A DNA stretch of 64,000 nt from Phylloscopus collybita (GCA_027886175.1 JAJNNQ010000002.1:7808001-7872000), one strand, 5' to 3'; shown: positions 51,546 through 64,000, counted from the first letter of the stretch. Made by a program: numbers and translations. Notes: generated by a model not told the origin, from the letters alone.

Positions 51546-54500
51546 TTTTTTAAATTGAGTTTCTGCAATTATACCAACTCAAGTCCTAATCTAAACCCAA
51601 GCCTGCTTAAACCACTGGATTATGGATAAGAGTGTTAAGGCTGACTCTTCCAAAAAATAAAAATGGTTTTCTTTTCTTTTTTTTTGGTTATTTGATTGCC
51701 ACATTGGAAAGATGGTCTCACTTGCCTTTTAGCGTTCAGCAAATGTATTTCAGTGTGGGAAAATAATCAACGTTTTAAAATTAAAATTCATCGTTACCTT
51801 TTACTTACAGCACCTGAATAATTGTTAAAAACAACTAATTACCTGCATACCAGAAAGCACATTTAATTAGCTGCTCATAAACAGAATACATTTCGAAAGC
51901 CCTCCAGGGGGATAGGTGCAGAAATTCCATTAACCAAAGTTGTGCGTGAATTTGAGCACTTCGAAAATATACTCTGGAGACTGCTTTTATGCATATTAGT
52001 TTTTCTCTTCAAAGCAATTTCCCCTCTTCCATGTGGGCATGAATGAGAAATTCTGTCCACCTACAGGGGTATGGGGTTTTATGAATGAAGGAACAGTGGG
52101 GCTTTTGCTTTTGTAACTGGGGGAAACAACGTCGATGTCGAGGGTCTTTTCTTTCACAGTCTCAGGGAAAAGTTATGGAAATTACATCAATAGAAAATGG
52201 GAAATTTATATGCAAGAAATGAGTTTCATTCAAAGCGGGACAGAGCTGGCAGTCACTGGGTGTCTGGCTTTGCCAGGCAGCTCTGTCATGGAGCGTGAGT
52301 CATTCAGAACCTTCTCTTCCTGTTTTGCTACAATATTAAGACAATAGCAGGATAGTGGAAAAAACACACCACCCCCCTCTTGCCCAGCAATATCAGGGCT
52401 GCTGGGAGACACACACAGCCCCACACCCCCGCACTGTCTCTCACATGCATTCACTCCATCCAATTTTCTCTTCTCTCCAGCCTGAAACAAAGCTGCAGCC
52501 AACTTATTGAAGCAAACAAATGCATGGTCTCTTTCTCTTTTAAACTGAACAGGTTTTCTGGGTTCCCTCTTGATGAAGTAATGTCAATCCTTGTCTAACT
52601 TATTTCTTTACTGCAGAAATTGTCACCTTCAAAATTAATGGTCCTTTTCAGAGAAGAGTGCCTATCGCCAAGCATTTATCTGATAGAGCTGGCAACATTT
52701 TCCAAGAACCATCCTCCATCAGGAAACACTTTTTCATTGAAATTGAAAGTCTTACATGAACATGTTGATTTTTATAGCATTTGACAGAAAAATTTTAATG
52801 CTTCAAATAAAACTGGAACATTGAGCTTTTTTACTTGATTTTGTTGTGATGGTACAGTCTTGTTCTATTTCTATTTGCACTTCTTTTAGAACTTAATTTC
52901 TAAATAATGCAATATTGTTTCCTATAATTCAATATTATATTCTAATGTTCTGAGATTGCCAGGCTGAACTGTTTTGACATTGCTGAAATGGCAGTTTTAG
53001 TAACAGTTATATAGATGTCTAGAAATATGTTTACTTCAAAGTTTCTTCTTGGTTCTTCAGTTGCAGTAGTTATATTCAGAAATATTGATATTTCACTGAA
53101 GAAGGAATTTATTTTTTTGATCAAATGTCTAATAACTATGTAAGTAGGTAAGTTCATGCAGACAGTTTTATACATAGTGGGGTTTTTTTTTTCTCTCTCT
53201 CTTGGCACAGGGAGTTTAATGTCTTCTGAAATGCATACAACACATGGAAAACTTTCACATGTTCAGATATGAATTACCTGAAGGCTACACACATTACTGG
53301 TTTTCTTGCTTAAAGAAGAATTTTGAAGTGAATCTATTTGTACTGGTTGTAGCAAATTGTTTAAAGCTATAGTACATATATTTTCATTTGTGTGTGCATC
53401 TCTGTATATGTATTCATACTCATCCAAAACCTTATGGTTAGGAGTTTCCATTATACATTTATTTACTCTAGTTAATATTTCCCTCACAGTTCTTTACGTG
53501 ATGTAATGACTTGTAAACTGTGATGACTTAGGAAAAAATTGGGCAAATCCCATGCAGAAAGTCTTGCTGTTTACTCTCTAAATGATATTTCAGAAGCTGA
53601 AGCCAAATTCCTTCCAGTATTATTGATCTGCTGGAGCCAAAGCAGCTGCACCTACAGGATCACGTAGGTAGCTTGTCTCATGTGATTTCTGCATTAATAC
53701 ACAATTTTATGGTAGCCTTAGACACTGCTTATACTGCAATAACGGTGTCAAACAGCCTAATCATAATGTGATTGATTCCATGGTCAGAAGAGGTGAAAAA
53801 GATGTCGAGTAGGCAAGATGATGAAGGGATGAGACCTCACCGTGTGCCTGGAAATCCTAAATCCCTCAGCAGACTCCTGTTTTATCCTAGGTAGCAAATG
53901 GCAATAACATTTGGAGCAAGCCATGCATGATTTTGCCAGGTTTCAGACACCCACTGCTGGTGCTGTGGCCCAGACTCGCTGTTGGTACAATGTACACAAA
54001 ACAGCTCCATCACCTCCTTTACTTTGCCTTTGAAACATTAAGCTCTACACATGTGAAGCCAAACCTTCTCATCCTTCAGAGGAGAGATTTTTCTGTCTTT
54101 GTCGTGCCAAAATTCATGTCCCTTATCCTTAGAAATAAAAAATTAAAAAAAAAAAATTTAAACATTTTAAAAAAAGGATGGATCAGTCCAAATATATCTC
54201 TGGCCATGAATTTAAAAAGTTACCTTTTTTCATATTCTAGATAGAGCTGGTGAGCACTCACAGTCTCCAAACTGAGTAGAAATTTGATTTGAAAATCTTC
54301 ACGTTTTTTTTTGCATAAAAGACAAGATAGTGTAGAACTGTAGAAAAAATGGTTTTTGACATTTTTGAGCATATACAGAAAGGAATATGTTTCTTTTATA
54401 CTTTTAAAAGTGCTTTGAAATTATGAAAATAATTTCTACTCTCTGGTATTTTTTATAGCATTAGTCAGGATGAAATAACTTATAGCAAACATGGAGTTCC

Positions 54501-54717
54501 TTATGAATACCTTCATGGTATTTCCATCATTTCCCCAGTATTTCAGCATTAAGTGACTGTAAAGTATCAGATTTTTTAGCATCAGCTGAGACAGTACATT
54601 TCACATCTGCATTAAGACACATGGATTAAAAAAAAAAAGGAAAAAGGTGTTTCATCGTTGTATGAAAGCCTATGGTAAAACAGCAAGGCTTTTCCTGCCT
54701 CAGGCTACAATAGCTAC
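51546..54717. other. Gene-free DNA with possible conserved segment
   Basis: 51770-52040 has TAATTA and TTAATTAG motifs in a low-repeat context. No gene recognised elsewhere in the block. Confidence 0.45.
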
Positions 54718-54790
54718 TAGTTTAACTCAATGGTCAGAGCACTCCCTGGAGAACAAAAAGCCTTAATTCTATTGCTGGCAGTAACTTCCC
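54718..54790 (+). mobile_element. MIR-like tRNA-derived SINE fragment
   Basis: The sequence 'tttaactcaatggtcagagc' resembles a tRNA-derived RNA polymerase III A box. After 'actccctggag' there is 'ccttaattctattgctggca', a degraded B box with the MIR-type continuation. The order and spacing (about 35 bp between boxes) fit the 5' half of an ancient MIR-family element. It cannot fold as a tRNA gene: the acceptor stem is absent. Confidence 0.48.
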
Positions 54791-57700
54791 CTTTGTTAGT
54801 GGCACATGTACAAAATTATTTTTAAAATAACACCACATGTATTAAACACTCACTCCAAGATGACTTATAAAAACAATGTTCCATATGCGCAAATGAGATT
54901 TTGGCAAGCACAAAATTATATGCAGAAATTACATTTGGGCATGGAAAAGACTCTTTTCACTAACCCAGATAGATATTTAATTTCTATGGGATAAATTGCA
55001 TGCTACCTATTCACTAACATAATTTTCTCGCTGATGATTGACATTTAGATATCAAAGAGGAAAAAAGATAGCATAACATTAGATTGCACATCTCGGAGGA
55101 GTAAAAGGTATTCATTAGACTAGGTATGCCAGCAAATGGCATGCTAAAGTCTTAACAAAAATCATGTCAAAAGTCATGTCAATCTTTTTTTTTTTTTTGC
55201 TACTTCAAAAGCACATCTGTCTGTGGATGACAATCACTCATTCTGGCACCTGAAATATAACAAATAATATCCACACTCGAAAAAATGAAAGCTGGAATCA
55301 ATGTGCAACACCCGGCATTGCTGACCAGTATTCAAGGACATGAAAATGCAAATAGAGAGGGCTTGCTGTTCCCATGGGGAAGGTGTGCAGCTGAGGGGCA
55401 GCATGGAAAGAAGGAAACCATGGCAAAGGAACTCAGGCCTTCACAGGCTGTTTAAATCCCCAGAAGGGGTGTGATGCACAAACAGCAGCAAAGCCCTGGA
55501 GCAGGGGGCAATTGACACACCTTCCTTCCACAGGGCATCCTTCAGCCTGCTCAGAATTTGTGTATCCTGGCTCCAGGGAGAACCCCAGCCAGTGTCTGGA
55601 GCTGAAAAGTTGATGGTGTCTCTGATGAAACACAATATTTGTGTAAGGGTTAAATCAGAAGGGAAATGAGGAATAATTTTTTAGACTTTTTACACAGATG
55701 GAAAAAAAAAATCAGACTTCTCCCAGAGGGAGAAAGCCAAGACCTGCATTGAGAAAATAAAAAGTGAGCTGCATTGCAGAATAACTGGACAAAAATTACT
55801 TTGTCCCACCAGACTGAACTCTTTGGAGGGGACGCACTACATATGAGAATGTGTACCCTGCATTTGTGTCTAGTTTTCCTTCCCCTGAAAAGAATAATGC
55901 TAGCAATATAACAATAGCAAAATAAGGGAAGGAGGAAGATTTGCATTATTTGTGTTCATTAACCTAAAGTATAATGCTTCTCTTAAATATTAAATACCTT
56001 TCTATGATTAGAAATACATTGTGAAAGGCTAAAGAAATAGATGGTGGATTTTTTTAAAGAATATTTCTCTATGAGACAATGAGAAAAGCAACACAGCTCC
56101 TTTAATCCTGTAATCTCTCTGGTAGCAATCAGCTTGGGGTACATTTCAGTTTGTTCACTTGTCATCTACATTAAGAGTCCTTCAATGAGCTTTTCTTTTA
56201 AAGTAAATACAGAATGACACATTTATAATTAGATCTCCCTGACCATTCCTTTCTAGGTTTGAAGGATATGAGATGTGGACATGTCATGCAGACCCTGCTC
56301 CTGATCAGTGTGCTAAGGAGCTTAGACTTTCACTGTTGATTAGTGAATTGTAAAACAACCAACAAAATACACCATGGGTGCTGTTGGTTCAGATATTGTA
56401 GCCTCAGTTTTCCTTGCATTCAGGAACAGTCAGACACTCAAGAAATGTTTTGAGCCACACTGAAAAATAAAAGGAGTTCAAACCATTCCTGAATTTTAAG
56501 TAAAGATTATTCAGTCATTTAAGAACATAATCCCCTGTGAACACAGCAGCAAGTAAACCCCCTGTTTCTGTTGAGCCTAAGAGCAATAAATGTGTTTTAA
56601 GATTATTATGACTACAGTATAGTATTATAGGTTAGTATTTGCAATTCCTCTTGATATTTAAATAATTTCTTAAACTTCATGGACATTCAGAATGTCCATT
56701 ACATTATATCTTACTAAGGGATAAAATGAGATTGTCTTGTTTGTTCCCTCTAGTTCCAATTTGTTGTTAATCACTCATGTCTTTGGTATTGATGAGAAAA
56801 TTTTTCAACAAATGTATTGTATAATTTTCTTTCTAGCAATAGCCTAATGAAGATAAATTTTCATTAGCTGTTCAAAATAAGAACTGTGTTCCAATATAAG
56901 CATCTATGTTTGCCTGCTTTCTTTTTTAATATATATATGATAAAGAGGTGGGTTTTTTTACAGCCTTAGAAGAACCAGAGATAATTACCCCACATATGTT
57001 CCTTGGTTATATGTATTCGCTGATTAGAGGAAAATACAAGAATCATTCCTCTGTACTTCAGCTGTGCAACACTAACTTTACTAAGGGAAGACAGCTTTGG
57101 GGATTTAGTGAATCAGCAATGTTCCTGATTTTTAACATGACTATTCAGCACTAACGTGGACCTCCTGGGGCCCCAAGTCTTTCACTTCCATCATGATTAT
57201 AATGTTAAAACAGACAACATTTGCCACTGTTCTGATCTCCCTCACTGTACCAGGAGAACAGAGATATCTTCCGACCTTTTTCTTCACAAAGTCAAGTTTT
57301 CCATATTTTCTACAGTTAATAAAATGTCCCTTGCCTGGTTTATTTTGTTCTGCTGTGTATACTTCATTGGGTTTTTACATTAAGTGAATCACTTTACCAA
57401 ATCCCCAGCCTGTATCACCTAGCATTCAAACATCTATGTTCTGTTTTGTTCTTAAACTATTTACTACCTCTTGTCCATCAAACCTCTTTTCAAACAATAA
57501 TACTTTTGCAAATTCTAACAACCCTAATCCTCCCGTTCTCATAAGTATGGCTACTCCAACAGAGCTAAATAAAACATGGCCAATGACTCAACTTTAGCCT
57601 TGAGGCACAACTTAATCTCCTTCACACTCGGCCATGGGCCTCCTTTTGGCCATTACATTACCCTGTGACCATAACATATAACTATTTAATATTTGTAGGG

Positions 57701-60270
57701 CAGGTTTGGAGATATTTGGAAAAAGAACTGTGTGGTAGCTCACCAGAGCTTTGACTGGAAGATCTTAGTTGGTACCAACTCTCCCTCACACTAACTAGAC
57801 CCTGGAAAGAATGATTACACCATCATTATGTAGATTAGATGTCATCTACTGTTTGGATTCTGAGAATGCTACATTCAAGTTACTGGTTACAACACATATT
57901 GTCAACAATTCTTAATCTAGCATTATGCTGCAAAATTAATTCTCAAGCAAGTAAATTTTACCACAATGAAATATTTTACTTCTAGTTTACAAGAATCAAG
58001 AGGAAATTGGTCACCTGTCTCGTGTAGTATTGATTTCCTTCGGCATCATAAGTACACAGTTCCCCAAAAGAGAAGGATTTTTTAAGATGTGGATCTAAAT
58101 ATGGATTTGGTAGCTTGATTTCAGACATTTAGCTCTACAACAGGAAGACTAAAATTCTTGGAAGATTATAAAAGTTAAAATAGTAAGAACCACTGTCAGG
58201 AAAGTTGTAAAGGATAAAACATGACATAGAGAAAAAATATAATCAGGTAAACAGGAAAGACAAGATCAAGAATTATAATTGAGTAATGGAAGAAAGGAAG
58301 TCTGTACAGATATCTAAAGAGAAGAGTGAAATGGTCAAATCACAAACTACAAAAATAAACCTGACAGATACACTTGGTTTTACATTAGTGTTATGGAGCT
58401 AGGTCTGAGAGCAGATGCAAAGAGAAAATGTTTGAGAGTTAGCAAAACTTCTGCACAGCCCATAGATAAAAAAAGAGCAAGGGAAAATAAGGGAAAATGA
58501 CACCCAAGTCTATGGGGAAGATGATGGCATCAGCAGTATGCCTTAGCTACCTACACAAATCAACTCCCTGGAAGTTACAGGCCATCATCCAAGAGAAGAG
58601 GTTCAGCACATTTTAATTTTACTGTTCAGTTTTTAACTCAACTCTGGGGTACTATCTGCATAAATTAAATACAATAACTGAGCCAGAAGATTTCCAGCAA
58701 ATACTGAGGAGTCATTCCATGGGAAAAGTGTATTTAGTAGCTCAAGTGAAATCTAAGACTGCACCATTTGTCAGCAGGTCTGATTACACTAGGCAAGTGT
58801 CTGTGTTAGCAAATCTGATAGTTCTTTCCAAACCAAAGCAGTAATTGACATTAAAATACAAGAATCAGAAAACAGAAAATGAAAGAGTCCAGTGACAATA
58901 TATGGCATGTAAAAAAAAAAGGCAGCTATTTTCTCTTCAATGTCTTATTACTAGTAAAAACAGTAATAAATTTCAAAGGACACTGATTTTCTGAATTAAT
59001 GGAATTACAGATGAGAAAACATTGGGTTTTATTTTACCTTCATAGCATTTAATATGAGATCAGAACATCTCATACTGTTATAGCTCCATTGATTTCAATT
59101 AATTTAACTTTCTGGCTCACTATAAATCAGAGACCAGAATCAGGACCAATTATGCTCAATGAGCACAAGTATTGCAAGGAGCCAGCAAAACTCTCAGGAC
59201 TACTTGTAAGGAAAGAGCTTTCAATCTAGGGAATATTTCATGTGTCTCAGTGGGAGTCACCAAGCAGTCAGTGTAATCTTTGCATGGATTTTTATAAGAC
59301 CATGTACTGGGAAAAAAACCACCTTAATTGAGCTAATTTAGAAATGTTCTATCTGATCAATTTATTGATTTAGTTATAATTTGATTCTTAGCCTGGTGAT
59401 CATCTTTATGTAGCTCTGTAAGTGTACTGTGAATTTGAAATGGACACAAATACGTAATGGAATCCATTAACTAATAAAAGAATGATCAGTCAATTCATGA
59501 GAAATGGTGCAGATTTTTAAGATGAATGGCTAGTTTTACACAAACATTGCATAATTTGTTGCTACAGCATTGTCTTGTTTAATTATGAGAGTACAGTGGT
59601 GTTGTAAAGGACATGAATTTGATATCTATCACAACTTTTGGAGGAAAATGCAGTAGCAGGGGATTCCTGTCAAAGCCAAAGGGAGAGCTGAATTTGTTCT
59701 TTTGTACTGAACTCGAAGCATCACCAAAATACTCTATTTCTAAATATATATCCTCTCTCCACTGGACCTTTCATCATAAAAAGTGTTGTTTTGAAGTAAT
59801 GATTCTATATTTTGACCCACTCATAATTGCCTACATGCCTGTGAATCTGGTTCAAAATCTTAAAGCCTGGTCTTCTGCACAGGATAGTATCTTTGTAAGA
59901 TGTGAACAGAAATCCTGTTCTTAGAAAGAATAAAGTTACTCAACTGATATTTAAAGGATGAAATTGAATGGATACCCCGTGGATGTATTCTCATCTCTTA
60001 CATCACTGTAATTCAAATCCCTCACAGTCTCTGGAATGAATCCAAGTTAAATTAGATAATATTGTTGCTCTGATTTAAATTAGATGATATTGCTGTCCCA
60101 CTGTCCTGATCAGTGTTCCTGATTTATTTCTGCATGGTGGAAAACCAAAAGATGTCCTGAGAACACCACAGTGACTGCAGATCTGATACTAGTTCTTTCC
60201 TCCCTAGGGAACACTGAACAAAATTTACAAACAACCAGTTTTCTGTGAAACACCAAAAGCAAAAAATGTG
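54791..60270. other. Gene-free DNA, no element recognised
   Basis: Only short ORFs of 103 codons or fewer and small homopolymers. Confidence 0.5.
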
Positions 60271-60320
60271 GGGTTTTTTTTGTTTGTTTGTTGGTTTTTT
60301 GTTTGTTTGTTTGTTTTTTT
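60271..60320. repeat. (GTTT)n microsatellite
   Basis: T runs and gtttgtttg units with one ttgg interruption. Confidence 0.88.
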
Positions 60321-60562
60321 AATAAACGTTGTATGTATTGTAAAAAACAGTGGAATTCCCTATAACTAGAGAACTTTGAACTTCCTGCACTGCTTTCCAA
60401 AATCTTAGTTCAGTCTGAGCTGGAGGCAAAGATTTTCATTTGGCCTCATCTTTCGAACACTTATTATTTCCTTGCTGGCATGTGTTTGCCTATTGTCAGT
60501 TAGAATCTCCATGTTTTTACATTTATAAAGAACAGCTAAACAATTCAACTAAGCCCATAAAC

Positions 60563-60580
60563 TTTTTTTTTTTTTTTTTT
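60563..60580. repeat. T18 homopolymer
   Basis: Pure T run leading into ctttttcctag, which resembles a splice acceptor. Confidence 0.9.
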
Positions 60581-63432
60581 CTTTTTCCTAGGGACCAAAG
60601 TGGCAGCTTTCCCATTACATATCAATTTACAGCTCAAAATCAGGAAGAGATCAATGCAAACCATCTGCACCTTGCAAGTTTTAGCATATCTCCTTTTCGT
60701 CACTCTGAGTAAAACAGAGGAAGTTATGCAGAGCATGTGGTCTGCTTTCAAAAATAATTTCTATGGAAAACAGCAGTCAGACAGTAATACAGGCCCAAGG
60801 TGACCTCATTACTGAAATTTGTTCTAGTTGTCATTAGACATATCACACTGTGTCACTCAAATCGGGAAAGGAATAAGAGATACTGACATGCAGCACCAGT
60901 GATTAGAGATGAAAAATGCTGTTACGCCATAAGAATCCCTTGGTGGAAAAGAAATATGAACAGTGTTTAAGATTCATTCACCCCCCCCAATCTGTCACTA
61001 CTACCTTCATGGCTTTATTCTTTTTCTACTTGTTAGTTCTCCTTCACAAGGGACAACACCTTGTCTTGAAGGATATTTCAGAGGCCAATGTTCACTGGCT
61101 GGCAACCTTGCATAAAATATTGCTGCATTTTTGGTAGTGACACCCTCATGTTGTCTATGGATATTTGCTGAAGTTGCAGCAGGACTACTTGGACATCTCT
61201 TTCTTTGTGTTCATTAGTGCAGACTCTTGTCCCTTGCCTAACTGCAGTCGTGGCCTCATTCCTCACAGTTGCAAGTTATGGTTAGATCAAGCCAAGTTTT
61301 GCCACGATCCTCTGTAGATTGATAAGCTACAGGGAATGATACCAGTGACTCAGATGATGGTATCTCCCTGACCAGAAGCCAAGTATGGTTGGCAAAGACC
61401 CTACTCCTCCTACAAAGTTCTCATTTCCAGCTTTCCCACTTGGTGACCAAAGATCTTGCTCAGTCTGGCTTTTGGGCCCTCCTGATCAAAGGATGCACTT
61501 CCACCCTGGATAAATACTCTACTGCTATGAGTCCCCATAGGGACAACAACCCTTGGGAGTTTCAGGACACACCTCCTGAAGAACAATAGTTTGGAGGAGG
61601 TTAGTGCCACATGCTAAAGTTTAGCCAATCGAGAAAAAAAGTAAGATTTTCACCTCAATTACTCAAACATAAAGCTCAATTTAAAAAGTTTGCTCTTCCA
61701 TGCCCCAAATATATATTTAATTAATTTGTATCATGTTTCCTATTTATGCCCTGTTAAATTCTTAATTTCTTTCCAATGCACTTGGCACTTGTTAAATCTA
61801 TAGTGAAGAGGAATGCTGAGCCTGATTTCCTTACAGAAATTAAAATATTTGCTTCTTCATTCTCTCTTGAAAATATTTCTTTTGCAATTCAGACATCTGC
61901 CGCAGGTACGTGTTTTCTTGAAACAAATGGATTTACAGTTAACTCCTTCCCTCTGAAGTCTAATATTTTAATTACTGTTCTATCACAACTGTTTAATCAC
62001 TTAAAACTGAAGTTCTAATCACTGTCCTCAGAAGGACCACAACTAGATTTTTTAACAAATTTAAATACAATCTCTCTTAAGCTTGTCATATTGTAGAATT
62101 TCCCCCTTTCAGTAAAATTCCTTTCAGTGCTAACAATACTTACTGCAGAGTGTGAAAATATGTAATTGCATTCAATCACAATGTTGATAGGTTAATTTTT
62201 TTTCTCAAGATGTATACTTTTTACCCATATTCTTTCAGATTTTTGCCTACTACATTTATTAGTCCTTTCTGGAATAGTGGCAGTCCAATTCTACTATTAA
62301 CTTTATCGGTAAAAGAAATAGCGCAATCTAAAAATGAGAAGTCCAGCCTGTGACAGCTCATCATACATTATAAACCAGCCTCAGCACATCTGTGGGTAAA
62401 TTGTCTCCTGTGAACTGTTCTACAGCTGTTAGGGTTCATGTTGTTCCCTTATAAACCAGAAATAGGAATTTTTATTACCTCTGGCCATAATTTAAATTAC
62501 ATGAGCCCAACTCCATGATGTAGATTAGAGTACTGTCATGCAGTTCAGCTTTTATTTTGGCATACTACAATGCAGCTCACATATGAACTCTACCATCAGC
62601 GGACATGTGATAGGAACAGAAAGGATAAACACACACAGAGCATTAAAAATGCTAGAACAAAACCCTAGGTCTATAAAGAATTATTACTGTACTTGCACTG
62701 ATTCTCATAGGTTATATTCTTGGCAGCTTTACATCACCAGAGTGAATGGTTTGAGCACTTCACTCGTACTCGACAAACACTCTAAAGGTCAGTGCTGTCA
62801 CCCTTTCACTAAACATCACCAAAAATAGCTACATAGCTGTTCCAGAGCTCTTACTTTATTTATTAAATAAAATTTGAGCTATAAGTTTTTTTTCCAGGCC
62901 TTGCATTGTAAAAAACAAAACCATTTTTTTAACAATGATTAAAAGTTAGCATTTTCAAGTAATCTGTCCAAATAAGAGATGCATTCCACTACAATATTTT
63001 AAAAAATAAATTTACTTTTCAAATTTAAAATCTATCACATCAGGTCTAAGAATTGCTTTGCTTGTCATAAAAAATGTCACACACTCTCCCTCCTCCCTGC
63101 ATATATTTCTTAAACTAGAAAAAGGGGTATTTTAAGAAATATGGAGAGGTTGCAAAGGAAATAAAAAATTACACACCCCAAAATGCAGTGTTAAAAGAGG
63201 GGGAAAAAAGAAAATAATCTCATAAATTCCAGCAAGAAGTTGAACCTGTCCCTGACGAGATTTAACCAGAACCTTGTACTTTTCCAGTGGGTTGCAAGCA
63301 GAAACATTCATTTGGCACATTATACTTACTGGAAGAAATACATACATTATAATCTGAATTTTTCTCTAAGTCATATTCATTATATTCTTCTGTTAAGTTC
63401 TACACTTTGATATACCTTAGAGTGAGCTGCAG
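60581..63432. other. DNA upstream of the secreted-protein gene
   Basis: Includes a weak exon-like stretch (60592-60708), a C8-type run near 60981 and otherwise unremarkable sequence. The immediate 5' flank of the gene (62.8-63.4 kb) is AT-rich without a CpG island. Confidence 0.45.
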
Positions 63433-63441
63433 TTTATAAAT
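63433..63441 (+). promoter_or_regulatory. Possible TATA box for the secreted-protein gene
   Basis: The sequence tttataaat lies about 100 bp upstream of the first in-frame ATG. If used, transcription would start near 63465 and give a 5' leader of roughly 75 nt. The surroundings are AT-rich with no CpG island, which fits a tissue-restricted TATA-type promoter. This is inference from one motif in AT-rich DNA. A non-coding exon further upstream is equally possible. Confidence 0.28.
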
Positions 63442-63533
63442 TGCCAGGATGCAAAAGAGCATGAAGTTACTCTAAGCCTGTTCCAGCAACTTGCTTTAGA
63501 AAGTCACAAACATTATGGTTAATTAACAACCTA

Positions 63534-63545
63534 ATGGAATGCTGA
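63534..63545 (+). promoter_or_regulatory. Minimal upstream ORF overlapping the start codon
   Basis: ATG-GAA-TGC-TGA is out of frame with the main ORF. It overlaps the first in-frame ATG (63539-63541), and its stop lies two bases before the second in-frame ATG (63548). If the leader is transcribed from upstream, initiation would need leaky scanning, or reinitiation at the second ATG. Another five-codon upstream ORF (63461-63475) would be included only if transcription starts before it. Confidence 0.3.
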
Positions 63546-63593
63546 GAATGAAGGTCTTGCTTCTCTGTGCACTTCTGGGCTTGCCTTTAATTG
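63539..63593 (+). CDS. First coding exon of an unidentified secreted protein (signal peptide)
   Basis: This short exon starts at an ATG at 63539 or at a second in-frame ATG at 63548. It runs to a strong donor, with the exon ending in G at 63593 and the intron beginning GTAAGA at 63594. From the second ATG it encodes MKVLLLCALLGLPLI plus the first base of an Ala codon. That is a basic start, a leucine-rich hydrophobic core and a likely cleavage site at LIA, which is a textbook signal peptide. An in-frame TAA at 63524-63526 closes the frame upstream, so translation should begin here. The phase-1 junction after the signal peptide is common in secreted and receptor genes. It joins in frame to the exon at 63858. 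I do not recognise the family; a pseudogene or lineage-specific gene remains possible. No other exon of this gene is evident upstream. Confidence 0.62.
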
Positions 63594-63857
63594 GTAAGAA
63601 ATTTCCAGGGCTATAAAGAGAACACGACATCTAAGCAACTCTCAAAATTTACTTCTGGCTTTTCGTCTCAAATAAAAATAATCATTATCATTAGCTTTCT
63701 GATTAATTTTCAAAAATCATCATGGCTTGAATAAAGAGTTGCTCAAACACAAGACTTGGATTAAGGATTTTTGCATGTGTCTTCTTTGATTTCATTCATT
63801 TTGTCATTGTAGGAAACAGTCTCTAAATAAGTAATTAATCTTTCATTTTGATTGCAG

Positions 63858-64000
63858 CACAAAATACATCAAACAATCATGAATCATATCAAGGAGCTGT
63901 GATGGTTAAAAGGTGGACCTATATTCAGAAGCTCTCAGGAGTCTCCTTCCCTGCTATGCCCCAGGCTGAACCACATAACCTTGAGCTAACAGCTCAGTAT
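63858..64000 (+). CDS. Second coding exon of the same secreted protein, cut by the window end
   Basis: A pyrimidine-rich tract ends in the acceptor TTGCAG at 63852-63857. The next two bases complete the split Ala codon from the first exon, and the frame stays open for 47 further codons to the window edge. The mature part begins QNTSNNHESYQGAVMVK, with one N-glycosylation sequon (NTS) just after the predicted signal cleavage site. No cysteine is visible so far and no domain is recognised. The exon may run past the window. Alternatively it could end early at 63912, where AAAAG is followed by GTGGAC, a weaker donor; that would leave a 55-bp exon ending in phase 2. The intron before it is 264 bp. 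Confidence 0.5.

Noticed and set aside
54718..54790. Functional tRNA gene
   Set aside because: The A-box-like and B-box-like parts are degraded and no acceptor stem pairs, so a SINE relic explains it better.

Overview
The window looks like a stretch of bird nuclear DNA, most likely from a songbird (passerine). It is AT-rich and nearly gene-free. It carries CR1 LINE copies with the typical avian 3' end, including repeated attctatg-type octamers, and three endogenous-retrovirus LTRs of types that I recall from passerine genomes. The species and family assignments rest on remembered repeat sequences. The LTR ends, target-site duplications, splice sites and microsatellites can be read directly.

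Layout. Positions 1-26 kb are non-coding: one CR1 3' end near 8.8 kb, a cluster of microsatellites at 10.1-11.2 kb, A-rich tracts and a few stretches that read like conserved non-coding DNA. A complete solo LTR with a 5-bp target duplication lies at 26,704-27,417. An old CR1 tail is at 32.3-32.7 kb. The 38.7-41.4 kb stretch is densest in repeats: a poly-T tract ending in a good splice acceptor, a second LTR with a 5-bp target duplication and an internal block of 34 perfect CCCTT units, and a decayed minus-strand CR1 reverse-transcriptase region interrupted by a T/G-rich repeat. A third LTR, with a modular internal repeat, starts at 47,751. Older repeats follow: CR1 pieces at 50.0-50.5 kb, an ancient amniote repeat at 51.4 kb and a MIR-like tRNA-derived SINE at 54.7 kb.

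The only convincing protein-coding gene enters at the right edge on the + strand. A short signal-peptide exon ends in a strong splice donor at 63,593/63,594. After a 264-bp intron, a second exon starting at 63,858 stays open in the matching phase to the window end. The product is a secreted or membrane-targeted protein that I could not identify. Open reading frames elsewhere are short or fall in repeats, and I do not regard them as genes. I saw no CRISPR array, operon or bacterial feature, and no clear functional tRNA or rRNA gene.
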